From Candidatus Caenarcanales bacterium (lineage in GTDB: Bacteria > Cyanobacteriota > Vampirovibrionia > 2-02-FULL-35-15), in contig JAGVKQ010000021.1 in assembly GCA_020050435.1 (NCBI GenBank), forward strand, positions 1 to 47,353: DNA of 47,353 bases, written 5' to 3'. Shown one piece after another: positions 1 through 9,021 of the stretch (positions are counted from its first letter, which is position 1; each line of letters begins with the position of its first letter). The notes below the pieces were generated by a model. It made no database searches, was not told the origin of the DNA, and saw nothing but the letters and a program-made list of their open reading frames with translations. A program made the translations under genes and the position numbers.

Positions 1-2757
1 ACCAACAATCATTGCTTCATTCATACCAAAGAAAACCTTTGCTCCCATTGGTACATTTTTTACAAGCAAGTCTACTTGATCGTCTACTTTTCCACGATCC
101 AGAGTTAATGATATTAATTCTAGATTTATTGGTGCATCTACACATTTCAATCCTTGATCAGAGCAGTAATTAGAATTACAGCATAGAGCATCACCTAAAA
201 AACAAATAGGAATCAATCCACCATCACAAGCAACCTTTTTAGTAGGGTCTGAGCCGCACACGGGCTCATCATTTTCACAAGAAATTGTTACATAAGTAAA
301 ATCTTTTGTGTTTGATTCTTCTCCATCTACAACTACTTTAACTTGTACTATTCCCATTCCCGCAGGAGCTTTTACAGAAATACTTTCTACAGTATCACCT
401 ACATTTTCTCCACCACCTCCAGAGACTGAACCACCTATAAAAGTAGCTTCATTATCTCCGAAAAACACTGTTCCACCTTGAATATTTTTACCTGTAATAG
501 TAACTGTATTATCTTTAGCCCCTTCTGTCGGAGATATAGAATCAATTACAGGAGTAGTGTCTACTATATACTCAAATATTTTACTGTTTGATTCTACTCC
601 ATCTTTTTCTACATAGACTTCTACTTTATTAGATGTGCTGGTATTAACTGGGACTTTTACTATTAACGCTTCTTGATCAGGAATAGAGGCCCCTGCCCTT
701 ACATCTACAGCTTCACTACTATCAAAATATACTTTCTTACCTTTTATATTTTTTCCAGTAATAATAATTTCATCTCCAACTTTTCCTGAAGTGGGGGAGA
801 TGTTAATAATAAAAGGATTAATTGAACAAGAAATTTTTCCAATTTTATTTGCCTGAGATTCCGTAAACCAAAAATTACCATCTGGACCGGTAGTAATACC
901 AGAAGCAACAATCAAATTACCAGTACTTCCTGTAAGTGAAAATTCAGCAATTTCACCATTAGTTGTTATAGTTCCTATTTTTCTTCCATAATATTCTGTA
1001 AACCAAATGTTGCCATCTGGACCCACTGTAATAAAGTCTGGACCACTATTAGCTGTCGGAATTGTATATTCAGTAATTACGCCACTAGGTGTAATTTTTC
1101 CTATTATATTTCCATCAAATTCTGTAAACCAAAGATTTCCATCATTTCCAGAAACAATATTCTTTGCAGAACTTGTTAGGGGAGAAAACTCTGTGATCGT
1201 TCCATCAGGTGTAATTTTTCCTATTTTTTTAGCATCTCTACGACTTTCTGTAAACCAAAGATTTCCATCTGATCCTTTTGTAATATCTTTTGGATAACTA
1301 TTAACTGTTGGAGTAGAAAATGTTTCAAGGGTTTGTCCATTTGGTGCAACTTTCAAAATTTTATCACTAGCAACTCCTGTAACCCACAGGTTACCATCTG
1401 GTCCTGTTGTAATTCCACCTGGAAGAGTTGAAACAGCGAATTCTATAATCGCACCACTAGGTGTAATTCTTCCAATTTTATTTTCTACCATAGTACTTCC
1501 GTTTTGGTTTATAGATTCTGTAAACCAAAGATTGCCATCTGGACCTTCTGTAATCTTTGACGGATGACTTTCAGCTGACTCAAGAGTAAATTCACCAGTG
1601 ATTACACCATTAGGTGTAATTCTTCCTATTTTATTTCCATCAAATTCTGTAAACCAAAGATTTCTATCTGGCCCTTTTGTAATATTTAACGGGAAACTAT
1701 TAACTGTAGAAACAGCAAACTCAGAAGCATTATTAGTAGAACAACCTCCTGTAGATGAAGTTGAAGAACTAGATGAAGAACTAGATGAAGAACTGGATGA
1801 AGAACTTGAAGATGATGAAGAACAAACTGGATCTGGCACACCAAAATCTGCTCCACACGTTAGTCCACCACCAACATTTGCACAACACTGCAATCTTTGT
1901 CCTCCACAAAGTTGAAAGGACCCTGCTGTTGGGCAGACGGGAGTAGCACCATTACAACATTTTTTAATACCTCTATCACAATAAGGTTTATTAGGATTTA
2001 AATCACAAAAACCACTACTTGATGATGAGCTAGACGATGAAGAGCTAGATGAAGAACTTGAAGATGAAGAACTTGTACCATTAAGACATCTGCCTTGTCC
2101 TGCTCCACCTATACATCCACCATTACAGGTTATAGTCTCATATTGAATATGTTTATTAGAGTCACAATAGTATTCATATAAAAATCCATCGGCTCCACAG
2201 GTATCATAAGCTTCGAGTGTTTGTCCTGTTCCATAGGTAGGATCAATACTGGAAGTAGTATGACCAGGAACCTGATAAATTTTTCCACCATCTGTATCAT
2301 TACAAAAAGGAGTGATGCAAGCACTATTTACTAAAACTTGACCTGAAGAGCAAGTTGTTACACCGGAAGAATTCCCAGAGGTCGAACTACTTGAAGAAGA
2401 ACTCGATGATGATGATGAACTACTAGAAGATGGTGAACACTGTCCATCTGTAAAAGATTTCACACCTTCTGAATTTGCTACACAGGAATTAGAATACGTG
2501 TTTCCATCACATCCACAGACAGGATCGTATTCTGCTACACACACATCATTCCCACCAGGAACACAATTACCATCTGAAAAAGATTCACCATCTGCACATT
2601 TACAGTCAGTATTTCCACTGGTAGAAGAGCTTGAAGAGGAGGATGAAGAACTTATAGCTTGGACAGTAGCGATACTACAGATATTTCCATTATTCCCATG
2701 ACAAAATTTAATTCTTCTTCCATCTACAATTGGTATATTAATTAAAGGAATTAACAC
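1..2757 (-). CDS. Secreted multidomain protein (Kazal, Vgb-like propeller, IPT/TIG repeats), 3' end off contig
   Basis: A continuous minus-strand frame runs from 2757 to the left edge (919 codons, no stop). From this frame's start: a Cys-containing lead, Ser-rich linkers, and a Kazal-type inhibitor-like domain at about residues 73-107 (2437-2541; VCVAEYDPVCGCDGNTY). A second Cys-rich region follows, then long poly-Ser linkers. Next come about seven streptogramin-lyase/NHL-type repeats (1730-820), each with a DGNLWFTE-like core followed by KIGRITPxG, expected to form a beta-propeller. Two IPT/TIG-like domains follow (SPTSGKVGDEIIITG and SPTEGAKDNTVTITG), then a Cys cluster and a third IPT-like domain cut by the contig end. 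The frame has no convincing start of its own: the GTG at 2757 directly follows a stop and lacks a signal peptide. It is probably the continuation of the 2738-3253 frame after a one-base frameshift. Likely extracellular; the ligand is unknown. Confidence 0.8.
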   Translation of the reverse strand, partial: MLIPLINIPIVDGRRIKFCHGNNGNICSIATVQAISSSSSSSSSSTSGNTDCKCADGESFSDGNCVPGGNDVCVAEYDPVCGCDGNTYSNSCVANSEGVKSFTDGQCSPSSSSSSSSSSSSSSSSTSGNSSGVTTCSSGQVLVNSACITPFCNDTDGGKIYQVPGHTTSSIDPTYGTGQTLEAYDTCGADGFLYEYYCDSNKHIQYETITCNGGCIGGAGQGRCLNGTSSSSSSSSSSSSSSSSSSSSGFCDLNPNKPYCDRGIKKCCNGATPVCPTAGSFQLCGGQRLQCCANVGGGLTCGADFGVPDPVCSSSSSSSSSSSSSSSSSSSSTSSTGGCSTNNASEFAVSTVNSFPLNITKGPDRNLWFTEFDGNKIGRITPNGVITGEFTLESAESHPSKITEGPDGNLWFTESINQNGSTMVENKIGRITPSGAIIEFAVSTLPGGITTGPDGNLWVTGVASDKILKVAPNGQTLETFSTPTVNSYPKDITKGSDGNLWFTESRRDAKKIGKITPDGTITEFSPLTSSAKNIVSGNDGNLWFTEFDGNIIGKITPSGVITEYTIPTANSGPDFITVGPDGNIWFTEYYGRKIGTITTNGEIAEFSLTGSTGNLIVASGITTGPDGNFWFTESQANKIGKISCSINPFIINISPTSGKVGDEIIITGKNIKGKKVYFDSSEAVDVRAGASIPDQEALIVKVPVNTSTSNKVEVYVEKDGVESNSKIFEYIVDTTPVIDSISPTEGAKDNTVTITGKNIQGGTVFFGDNEATFIGGSVSGGGGENVGDTVESISVKAPAGMGIVQVKVVVDGEESNTKDFTYVTISCENDEPVCGSDPTKKVACDGGLIPICFLGDALCCNSNYCSDQGLKCVDAPINLELISLTLDRGKVDDQVDLLVKNVPMGAKVFFGMNEAMIVG

Positions 2758-3253
2758 TTACCTGGCTTTGAACATTTTCACCTTGAGTACAAAAAAGATT
2801 AGAGTTTGATATCAAATTAGAGGAGTTCTCGCTAGATGCATGTAAACAAGTAGCAAAATTTTTGCTGTATATTGCCTTTAATTGATCTCCATCTAAAATT
2901 AAACTTGAAAAACTTACGCTGTCAGGAACAGTTCCTGTAGTTCCACCTGTACTACTACTAGAAGATCCACAACTAATATAATCTGGGGAGCAATCAATTT
3001 CAAATCCAAAAAACTTACAACACTCTGCTATTCCATCAGCATTAGTAAAAACCGTTGTATCCTGTACACAAGAACCTACACTTCCATCACAACAAGTAAC
3101 ACTTCCATCAGGGTTTTCAGTAGGACATGCAGTTTGAGCATGAGATAAATTAATATCAAATAAAAGATTTTGCATTAAAAATATAAGTGTTAAAAACAAG
3201 CTTAATTTTCTCTTAAAGCTTTTTCCACAAAAAAATCCTGAGTTAGTTTTCAT
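2738..3253 (-). CDS. N-terminal part (signal peptide) of the secreted Kazal/propeller protein, frameshifted
   Basis: 171 codons. Basic residues then a hydrophobic stretch (LSLFLTLIFLMQNLLF) ending in SHAQ give a typical Sec signal peptide of about 40 residues. A Cys-rich segment and a Ser/Thr/Gly linker follow. The start is well placed: GGAG lies 5-6 nt upstream of the ATG at 3253. The frame ends at 2738, while the neighbouring frame is open from 2757 to the contig edge and carries the same Cys/Ser-rich style. Skipping one base around 2738-2755 would join them into one protein of more than 1080 residues. A natural pseudogene, a programmed shift and an assembly indel cannot be told apart here. 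Confidence 0.75.
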   Translation of the reverse strand: MKTNSGFFCGKSFKRKLSLFLTLIFLMQNLLFDINLSHAQTACPTENPDGSVTCCDGSVGSCVQDTTVFTNADGIAECCKFFGFEIDCSPDYISCGSSSSSTGGTTGTVPDSVSFSSLILDGDQLKAIYSKNFATCLHASSENSSNLISNSNLFCTQGENVQSQVSVNSFN

Positions 3254-3444
3254 AAAATCTCCATTTTCCAGATATGACTTTTATGAGTATTCCCAGGATT
3301 TTAAAAGTTAAAGTTAAAAAATTTTTAATGTGAACAATATATAGACTGAAAAGCCTAGACTTTTTAGTGGAGTTAATACTTTTTGATTAAAAATATTTAA
3401 GTTTCAACATGTTGTTTTTGTGGATTATCTATTTTAGACATTAA

Positions 3445-4437
3445 ATGAAAAACTTAAACAAAATTTTACTGATAGCAGCTTTATTTGCTTTTAATTTAAA
3501 TATTGAGGCTTCTTTTTCACAGACTCCTCGCCCTTCTTCAACGACAGTTCCAAGATCTAGTGCTACAGCCACTCCTAGTCCTTCTTCTACTATAATTCCT
3601 AGACCTAGTGCTACAGCTATTCCTAGTCCTTCTGCAACGGCTACTCCAAAACCTACTGCTACTTATACTCCAATACCTACTGTAGCTTCAACCCCTACTC
3701 CAGAACCTACTCCTACTCCAGATTGCCCTAAAATTTGTAATGATGCAAAACAAGGTTATAAAGGTGGTTACGCCAAACCCGCCATTGGATCATGCAGCTT
3801 TCCTAATGAAACTCAAACATCATGTGCAATGTCTGGAGAAGTAAATAAATGTTGCTGTATAGCTTGTGAAAACAATGACAGAGATTGTTTATGCAAAAAT
3901 GGAACTGATGAGCAAGTAAACTGTTATGCAAATAAACAATTAGGAAATTGTTGTACTGATATTGATTTAAGTAACGTTACTATAGTTAGAGACAAGATAA
4001 ATGGAAGCAAATGTGGAGCAAACTCTTGTAGTACAGGACCAGTCGGTGATTTTATTGATGCAATATCAGGAGAAACAGATATTAGACTAGCTATTTGTGG
4101 AAGCGGCTGTTCAAATGACATATGTAATACTCTAAGACATGAAGTCAACCATTCCAAAGAGTGCGAAAACGGAAATAATTATACTGATGGTTCATGCGAA
4201 GGACAAGATAATCATATAATTAATCAAAATTCAGTATACTCAAAGTGTTTGCAAGATTTTGAAAGTAAAGCCTTCCCCCCAAGTTGTAACTTTAATTGTG
4301 AGTGGCACAAAAATAGCCTTAAACAATACTGCTGCAGTTTTCACAAGTCTGTAAAAAATGGCAAATGTCTTGGTGGGTTATCACTTGATCTTTGTAAGGT
4401 TGAATTCGGTTTATTAGATTATGCTTGTCCAAAATAA
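3445..4437 (+). CDS. Secreted Cys-rich protein with Pro/Ser/Thr linker and HExxH motif
   Basis: 330 aa, family not recognised. Residues 1-26 form a signal peptide (LLIAALFAFNLNIEASFSQ). Residues 27-91 are a low-complexity Pro/Ser/Thr linker of degenerate ATPSPS/RPSATA-like units. The rest is a Cys-rich domain with more than 25 cysteines, expected to be disulfide-bonded outside the cytoplasm. At residues 232-236 it carries HEVNH, matching the HExxH zinc-binding signature of metallopeptidases, preceded by DICNTLR. A secreted protease is therefore possible, but no third ligand is obvious and the motif is short enough to be chance. It is divergent from the 2738-3253 signal-peptide gene and convergent with the XRE gene. 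No clear Shine-Dalgarno site precedes the ATG. Confidence 0.7.
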   Translation: MKNLNKILLIAALFAFNLNIEASFSQTPRPSSTTVPRSSATATPSPSSTIIPRPSATAIPSPSATATPKPTATYTPIPTVASTPTPEPTPTPDCPKICNDAKQGYKGGYAKPAIGSCSFPNETQTSCAMSGEVNKCCCIACENNDRDCLCKNGTDEQVNCYANKQLGNCCTDIDLSNVTIVRDKINGSKCGANSCSTGPVGDFIDAISGETDIRLAICGSGCSNDICNTLRHEVNHSKECENGNNYTDGSCEGQDNHIINQNSVYSKCLQDFESKAFPPSCNFNCEWHKNSLKQYCCSFHKSVKNGKCLGGLSLDLCKVEFGLLDYACPK

Positions 4438-4441
4438 ATTA

Positions 4442-4903
4442 CTATCCTCTTATCTGAAAAACACAAACGGTACAATGCCCTTTTGGTGTTTGAATAGGAA
4501 AGTCATTTAAATCAAAGCCATTTTGAATCCAGACCTTAAGAGGCTTACTACATTTTGGACAAGTTAGATTTTCATTCCCAGATAAAATTTCTTCTTTTAT
4601 TCTTTCTACCAATTCAAGTGGTGGATCTTTTGGTAGGGGTTCACCAAAATCTTTTTTAACTTCTACTTCTTCAAGAATTATTGGATCTACTTTTAAAACT
4701 CTGGCAAGTCTTTGTCTTACAGATGTAGGCAACCATGTTTCTACTCCAGCTTCAATGTCTTCAATAAAACTTAAAGATACTCTGGCTTCTACAGATAGTT
4801 CTTCTATATGTATTCTTCTTGCATTTCTTAAAAATGAAACTCTAGAAGCTAATGTAGGAGGAAGTCCATGATCATTAGCACGAATATGTTTTGGTAATTC
4901 CAT
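4442..4903 (-). CDS. XRE-family transcriptional regulator with C-terminal zinc ribbon
   Basis: 153 aa. Residues about 18-75 form an XRE-type helix-turn-helix (LRNARRIHIEELSVEARVSL, then SFIEDIEAGVETWLP, then RLARVLKVDP). The C-terminus has two CxxC pairs (CPKC and CTVC), so it probably binds zinc. The function is DNA binding; the target is unknown. A TATAAT box (4910-4915, complement) ends exactly 6 nt before the ATG and there is no Shine-Dalgarno site, suggesting a leaderless mRNA. The gene is divergent from gyrA. Confidence 0.8.
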   Translation of the reverse strand: MELPKHIRANDHGLPPTLASRVSFLRNARRIHIEELSVEARVSLSFIEDIEAGVETWLPTSVRQRLARVLKVDPIILEEVEVKKDFGEPLPKDPPLELVERIKEEILSGNENLTCPKCSKPLKVWIQNGFDLNDFPIQTPKGHCTVCVFQIRG

Positions 4904-4909
4904 GAGGAT

Positions 4910-4915
4910 ATTATA
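4910..4915 (-). promoter_or_regulatory. -10 box (TATAAT) 6 nt from XRE start codon
   Basis: A perfect TATAAT sits with a 6-nt gap to the ATG at 4903. With the usual -10 to +1 distance, transcription would begin at or within 1-2 nt of the A of the start codon. Confidence 0.65.
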
Positions 4916-5065
4916 ACGTTTGGGAAGTAGTAGTTAGAAAATTGTAGCTAGTATTTCTAATCGAATTTACTATTTGCTAACTGTTATAAAGCACTATTTG
5001 CGTAATACATCTTATTTGTAATTCTTACTGAATTTAGCTTAAAAATACGCTAAAATAATATTCCT

Positions 5066-7564
5066 ATGGCAAAAAAAGATTTACCCCCACCAAACCCAGG
5101 AAAATTAGTTGAAGTCGATATTAAAGATGAAATGAGAAGAAGTTTCATCGATTATGCTATGAGCGTAATTGTAAGTCGTGCTCTTCCTGATGCTAGAGAT
5201 GGATTGAAACCAGTTCACAGAAGAATTTTATTTGCAATGAATGAGCTAAGCCTTTCTCCAGAAAAAGGATTTAAGAAATGTGCTCGTATCGTAGGAGAAG
5301 TCTTAGGTAAATATCACCCTCATGGTGATACAGCTGTTTACGATGCTTTAGTTAGATTAGCTCAGCCATTTAGTTCGCGTTATAAATTAATTGATGGACA
5401 TGGAAACTTTGGTTCATTAGATGATCGTCCAGCAGCGATGCGTTATACAGAAGCAAAGCTCACTGGATTATCCATGGAAATTCTAAGTGATATTGATTCT
5501 GATACTGTAGATTTTGTTGATAACTTTGACGGCAGTTTAAAAGAGCCTGTCATCCTTCCTTCTAGAGTACCTACTCTTCTTTTAAATGGAGCTAGTGGTA
5601 TTGCAGTAGGCATGGCTACAAATATACCTCCACATAATCTTAGTGAAGTAGTTGATGGAACACTTGCTTTAATTGATAATCCAGAAGCTACTATTGAAGA
5701 ATTGATGCATCATGTAAAGGGCCCTGATTTCCCATCTGGCGGACAAATAATGGGAACACAGGGAATTAAAGATGCATTTATGACGGGTAGAGGATCAGTA
5801 GTTGTTCGTGGTACTGCAACCATAGAAGAAGTTCCTAGTAATTCAGGAAGAGGCATGGTTACTGGCATAGTGGTAACAGAATTACCATATCTTGTCGGAC
5901 CAGAAATGGTGATAAATAAAATTGCAGAACTTGTTAAAAATGAAAAACTTACAGGCATTGCTGATTTAAATGATGAGTCAGGTAGAGATGGATTGCGTGT
6001 AGTAGTAAAACTTAAGAGAGATGCTAAACCCGATGTTGTTTTAAACAACCTATATAAATTTACTCAAATCCAAGAGACTTTTTCTATAAACACACTTGCT
6101 CTTATAGGAAAGCAACCCAAGACATTAAATCTAAAAGATTTACTCCATGAATTTGTAGAACATCGTGTTGAAATCATAACTAGAAGATCTAAGTTTGAAT
6201 TAAGTAAAGCAGAAGCAAGGGTCCACATACTTGAAGGTTTATTAATTGCTCTTGAAAATATTGATGCTGTTATTAAGGTTATTAGAAATGCAGATGATTC
6301 AGATTCAGCAAAAGCTTCTCTAATTAAAAAGTTTGAGTTAGATGACATTCAGGCTAGTGCAATACTTGAAATGCAGTTAAGAAGACTAACTGGACTTGAG
6401 TCAGGGAAGATTGAAAAAGAAAACAAAGAATTAAACAAGAGAATTAAAGAGCTTAAGAAGATTCTTTCAGAAAGACAACTAATTCTAAATATTATTAAAG
6501 AAGAACTTGCTGAAGTAAAGAAAAAACATTCTGATGCCAGAAGAACTAGAATTACAGCTGCTGCAGAAGAGCTTTCAGCAACAGACTTAATTCCTAATGA
6601 AAGAATGGTTGTATTCCTTACCGAAAAAGGATATATAAAGAGAATCCCTCTTATCAAATTTGAAAGACAAAATAGAGCTACTCGTGGCAAGGGCGGAATT
6701 AAAACAAGAGAAGAAGACAATGTAGAACATCTTGTTATATCAAACATGCACGACACCCTTCTGTTCTTCACTCAAGGTGGTTCTGTATTTAGTGCAAAAG
6801 TTTATGACATTGTCGAAGGCAGTGCTCAACATAAAGGTCAGGCTATTTTTAATCTAGTATCAGTTAGCCAAGAAGATAAAATTACTGCCATTTATGCCAC
6901 TAATGAATTTAAAGAAGATAATTACTTCGTCATGCTTACAAAACTTGGTGTAGTAAAGAAAATCTCAATGGATAATTTTGAAAGCGTTAGAAGATCAGGA
7001 ATTGTTGCTATGAATATTGATGAAGGCGACAAGCTTGGTTGGGTTAGAACAAGTTATGGAATTGACCATATTATTATAGGTACTTATGATGGAATGGTAC
7101 TTAGATTTAATGAAGATGATTTAAGACCGTTGGGAAGAACAGCGCGTGGAGTTAGAGCTATAAACCTTAGAGAAGGTGACTATGTAGTTGGCTTTGGTAC
7201 TTTTGCTTCAGATTCTAAAGATCAGGTTTTACTAGTAACTACTGATGGTTTTGGAAAGAGAGTTGAATTAGAGGAATTTAGGGTTCAAAACAGATCAGGA
7301 GTAGGACTAATCGGAACCAAGTTTAAATCAGATGCAAGCCACTTAGCTTCATTAAGCATAGTAAAAGAAAATGATGAAGTTATTATTGCTTCAGCACAAG
7401 GTGTAGTATTACGTTCTAAGGCTGGAGAAATTAGTTGTCAGGGCAGAATGGCTACTGGTGTAAGATTACAAAGATTAGATGAATCTGACTATGTAGCATC
7501 AGTCTCAAAACAAACAGAAGAAGAAAGTCAAATAGAAAAAGCTCAAGAAGAATCAAATGGATAA
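5066..7564 (+). CDS. gyrA: DNA gyrase subunit A
   Basis: 832 aa, full family length. It is the DNA-breaking and rejoining subunit of gyrase (A2B2 with GyrB), which introduces negative supercoils. The N-terminal breakage-reunion domain has the quinolone region [20 protein letters not shown] and the catalytic tyrosine Tyr127 in AAMRYTE. Thr89 and Asp93 align with E. coli Ser83 and Asp87; Thr there is natural in many phyla. A long coiled-coil (about 430-500) leads to the C-terminal beta-pinwheel, which has a GyrA-box-like RATRGKGGI at about 536-544; this suggests gyrase rather than topoisomerase IV. Upstream, AATAAT (5054-5059) ends 6 nt before the ATG. The 3' end overlaps deoC by 8 bp, so the two are probably co-transcribed. 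Confidence 0.97.
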   Translation: MAKKDLPPPNPGKLVEVDIKDEMRRSFIDYAMSVIVSRALPDARDGLKPVHRRILFAMNELSLSPEKGFKKCARIVGEVLGKYHPHGDTAVYDALVRLAQPFSSRYKLIDGHGNFGSLDDRPAAMRYTEAKLTGLSMEILSDIDSDTVDFVDNFDGSLKEPVILPSRVPTLLLNGASGIAVGMATNIPPHNLSEVVDGTLALIDNPEATIEELMHHVKGPDFPSGGQIMGTQGIKDAFMTGRGSVVVRGTATIEEVPSNSGRGMVTGIVVTELPYLVGPEMVINKIAELVKNEKLTGIADLNDESGRDGLRVVVKLKRDAKPDVVLNNLYKFTQIQETFSINTLALIGKQPKTLNLKDLLHEFVEHRVEIITRRSKFELSKAEARVHILEGLLIALENIDAVIKVIRNADDSDSAKASLIKKFELDDIQASAILEMQLRRLTGLESGKIEKENKELNKRIKELKKILSERQLILNIIKEELAEVKKKHSDARRTRITAAAEELSATDLIPNERMVVFLTEKGYIKRIPLIKFERQNRATRGKGGIKTREEDNVEHLVISNMHDTLLFFTQGGSVFSAKVYDIVEGSAQHKGQAIFNLVSVSQEDKITAIYATNEFKEDNYFVMLTKLGVVKKISMDNFESVRRSGIVAMNIDEGDKLGWVRTSYGIDHIIIGTYDGMVLRFNEDDLRPLGRTARGVRAINLREGDYVVGFGTFASDSKDQVLLVTTDGFGKRVELEEFRVQNRSGVGLIGTKFKSDASHLASLSIVKENDEVIIASAQGVVLRSKAGEISCQGRMATGVRLQRLDESDYVASVSKQTEEESQIEKAQEESNG

Positions 7565-8246
7565 TAATACTCTTGCAAAAACTTTTGATCAAAGCATTCT
7601 AAGACCAGAAAGCATATCAAACGATGAGATTAAAAGAGTTTGCGAAGAAGCTAAAACACATGGATTTAGAGGAGTAGTTGTTCACCCTTGCAATATAAGT
7701 CTTGTAAAAGAGCTTTTAAGTGGAAGCAATGTTTTAACTATATCTGTTTGTGATTTTCCTCATGGAAAAGGACTTATAAAGAGCAGAGCAAAAGATATAA
7801 AAGAAATACTTAAGCTTGGAGCAGATGAAATAGATGTTGTAGCTAATTACCAGTATTTAATTGATGATGATTACAGAAATTTCAAAAAGGATTTAAAAGC
7901 TTGTGCTAAAGAAATGGAAGATAAAGCTTTAAAAATAATTTTAGAAGTAGACTACTTGAAAGATAGACACATAAAGGTTGCTGTAGAAGCTATTTGTAAG
8001 GTTGCAAATGAAGAGAATAAAAAATTAATAGTAAAAACTAAAACTGGTTTTGCTGAAAGTCACATTCTTAACCAAGATGCTTTAAGAGTTATAAAAAAGA
8101 CTTTAGAAATAAACAATATGTATGGGAAAATTCAAATAAAAACTTCTGGTGGAATTAGAACAAGAGAAGAAGCAGTTTCTCTAATTCAAGCTGGAGCACA
8201 TATTTTAGGAGTAGGGAAAGGCAAAGAATTACTAGCCTCTAACTAA
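7557..8246 (+). CDS. deoC: Deoxyribose-phosphate aldolase
   Basis: 229 aa. It cleaves 2-deoxyribose-5-phosphate to glyceraldehyde-3-phosphate and acetaldehyde in deoxynucleoside catabolism (cytoplasmic TIM barrel). Visible motifs are FDQSILRPE near the N-terminus, VVHPCNISL, the general acid/base region [11 protein letters not shown] (Asp93), the Schiff-base lysine Lys160 in IVKTKTGF, and Lys195 in IKTSGGIRT. The length is usual. The start overlaps the end of gyrA by 8 bp, and the 3' end overlaps the convergent exonuclease gene by 8 bp. Confidence 0.93.
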   Translation: MDNNTLAKTFDQSILRPESISNDEIKRVCEEAKTHGFRGVVVHPCNISLVKELLSGSNVLTISVCDFPHGKGLIKSRAKDIKEILKLGADEIDVVANYQYLIDDDYRNFKKDLKACAKEMEDKALKIILEVDYLKDRHIKVAVEAICKVANEENKKLIVKTKTGFAESHILNQDALRVIKKTLEINNMYGKIQIKTSGGIRTREEAVSLIQAGAHILGVGKGKELLASN

Positions 8247-9009
8247 TCAACTTCTCTACATCTCTCCTTAAGAAGAGATATCCATCATATCCATTTTTAG
8301 TTTTATAAGTTTCAGAAACTCTCAACGTGCCACTTTTCACCATTTCATAAATTCTTTCTTTAGGCACACTTAAATACTCAGCAGCTTCAAATGATTTCAA
8401 TTTATCATCTTGTATAGTCTCAAGAAGTTCTAAATACTTCTGTTTATTATTCTTAATTTCATCAAAAAAGATCAACAAAATCTTTGCAGTAGCCAATGCA
8501 TCATCTAAAGCTCTATGTCTTTTTTCTACTTCAATTTTAAAGTGCTTAATTAAATCATTTAATTTCCTGCTGGGTAAATCAGGTAAAAGCATTCTAGCCA
8601 CTTTCACAGTACAAAAGAACTTAAATTTATTAATTTCAGTAGTAGGCATATTAGATAGAGCTAAATTCTTATAAATAAACTCATAGTCAAACATTACATT
8701 ATGAGCACAAAAATAATCTCCACCTTCAACAAAAGACAACCAATCTTTTAAAACAGGTTCAACAGGAAGAGCATCCTTCACATCTTCATCTTTAATACCT
8801 GTCATCATTGTTATAAAATTAGGGATTGATTTTCTAGGTTTTACATATGAACAAAACGTCTCTTTAATTTCACCATTTATAACTTTCACAGTAGCAATTT
8901 CTATAATTTCAGAGTCATCTGGTTTTTGGCCTGTAGTCTCAATATCAGTTACACAGAATGTCTTTTGTAGATTTTCTTCAAGATTTTGTAAAAAGTTCTT
9001 AGTTAGCAT
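8239..9009 (-). CDS. DEDDh 3'-5' exonuclease with C-terminal excisionase-like DNA-binding domain
   Basis: 256 aa. Residues 18-185 are a DnaQ/PolC-epsilon type RNase H-like exonuclease: Asp22 and Glu24 in TDIETTG, Asp108 in AHNVMFDYEF, His165 and Asp170 in HRALDDA, so all five DEDDh residues are present. Residues about 205-256 (SFEAAEYLSVPKERIYEMV...[11 protein letters not shown]) resemble the helix-turn-helix of MerR/excisionase domains. That would be an unusual DNA-targeting add-on for a proofreading-type exonuclease. Possible roles are DNA repair or degradation of nicked or foreign DNA. TATAAT (9016-9021, complement) ends 6 nt before the ATG. Confidence 0.85.
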   Translation of the reverse strand: MLTKNFLQNLEENLQKTFCVTDIETTGQKPDDSEIIEIATVKVINGEIKETFCSYVKPRKSIPNFITMMTGIKDEDVKDALPVEPVLKDWLSFVEGGDYFCAHNVMFDYEFIYKNLALSNMPTTEINKFKFFCTVKVARMLLPDLPSRKLNDLIKHFKIEVEKRHRALDDALATAKILLIFFDEIKNNKQKYLELLETIQDDKLKSFEAAEYLSVPKERIYEMVKSGTLRVSETYKTKNGYDGYLFLRRDVEKLIS

Positions 9010-9015
9010 AAGAAT

Positions 9016-9021
9016 ATTATA
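9016..9021 (-). promoter_or_regulatory. -10 box (TATAAT) 6 nt from exonuclease start
   Basis: A perfect TATAAT followed by ATTCTT and then the ATG at 9009. No Shine-Dalgarno sequence fits in the 6-nt gap, so a leaderless transcript is implied. Confidence 0.65.

Noticed and set aside
1598-1915. Plus-strand Glu/Asp-rich ORF
   Set aside because: It is the reverse reading of poly-Ser linker and propeller codons in the real minus-strand frame; the acidic run mirrors repeated Ser codons.
5330-5345. Thr at the GyrA Ser83 position as a resistance mutation
   Set aside because: Thr is the normal residue there in many phyla, including cyanobacteria; no inference on drug resistance is justified.
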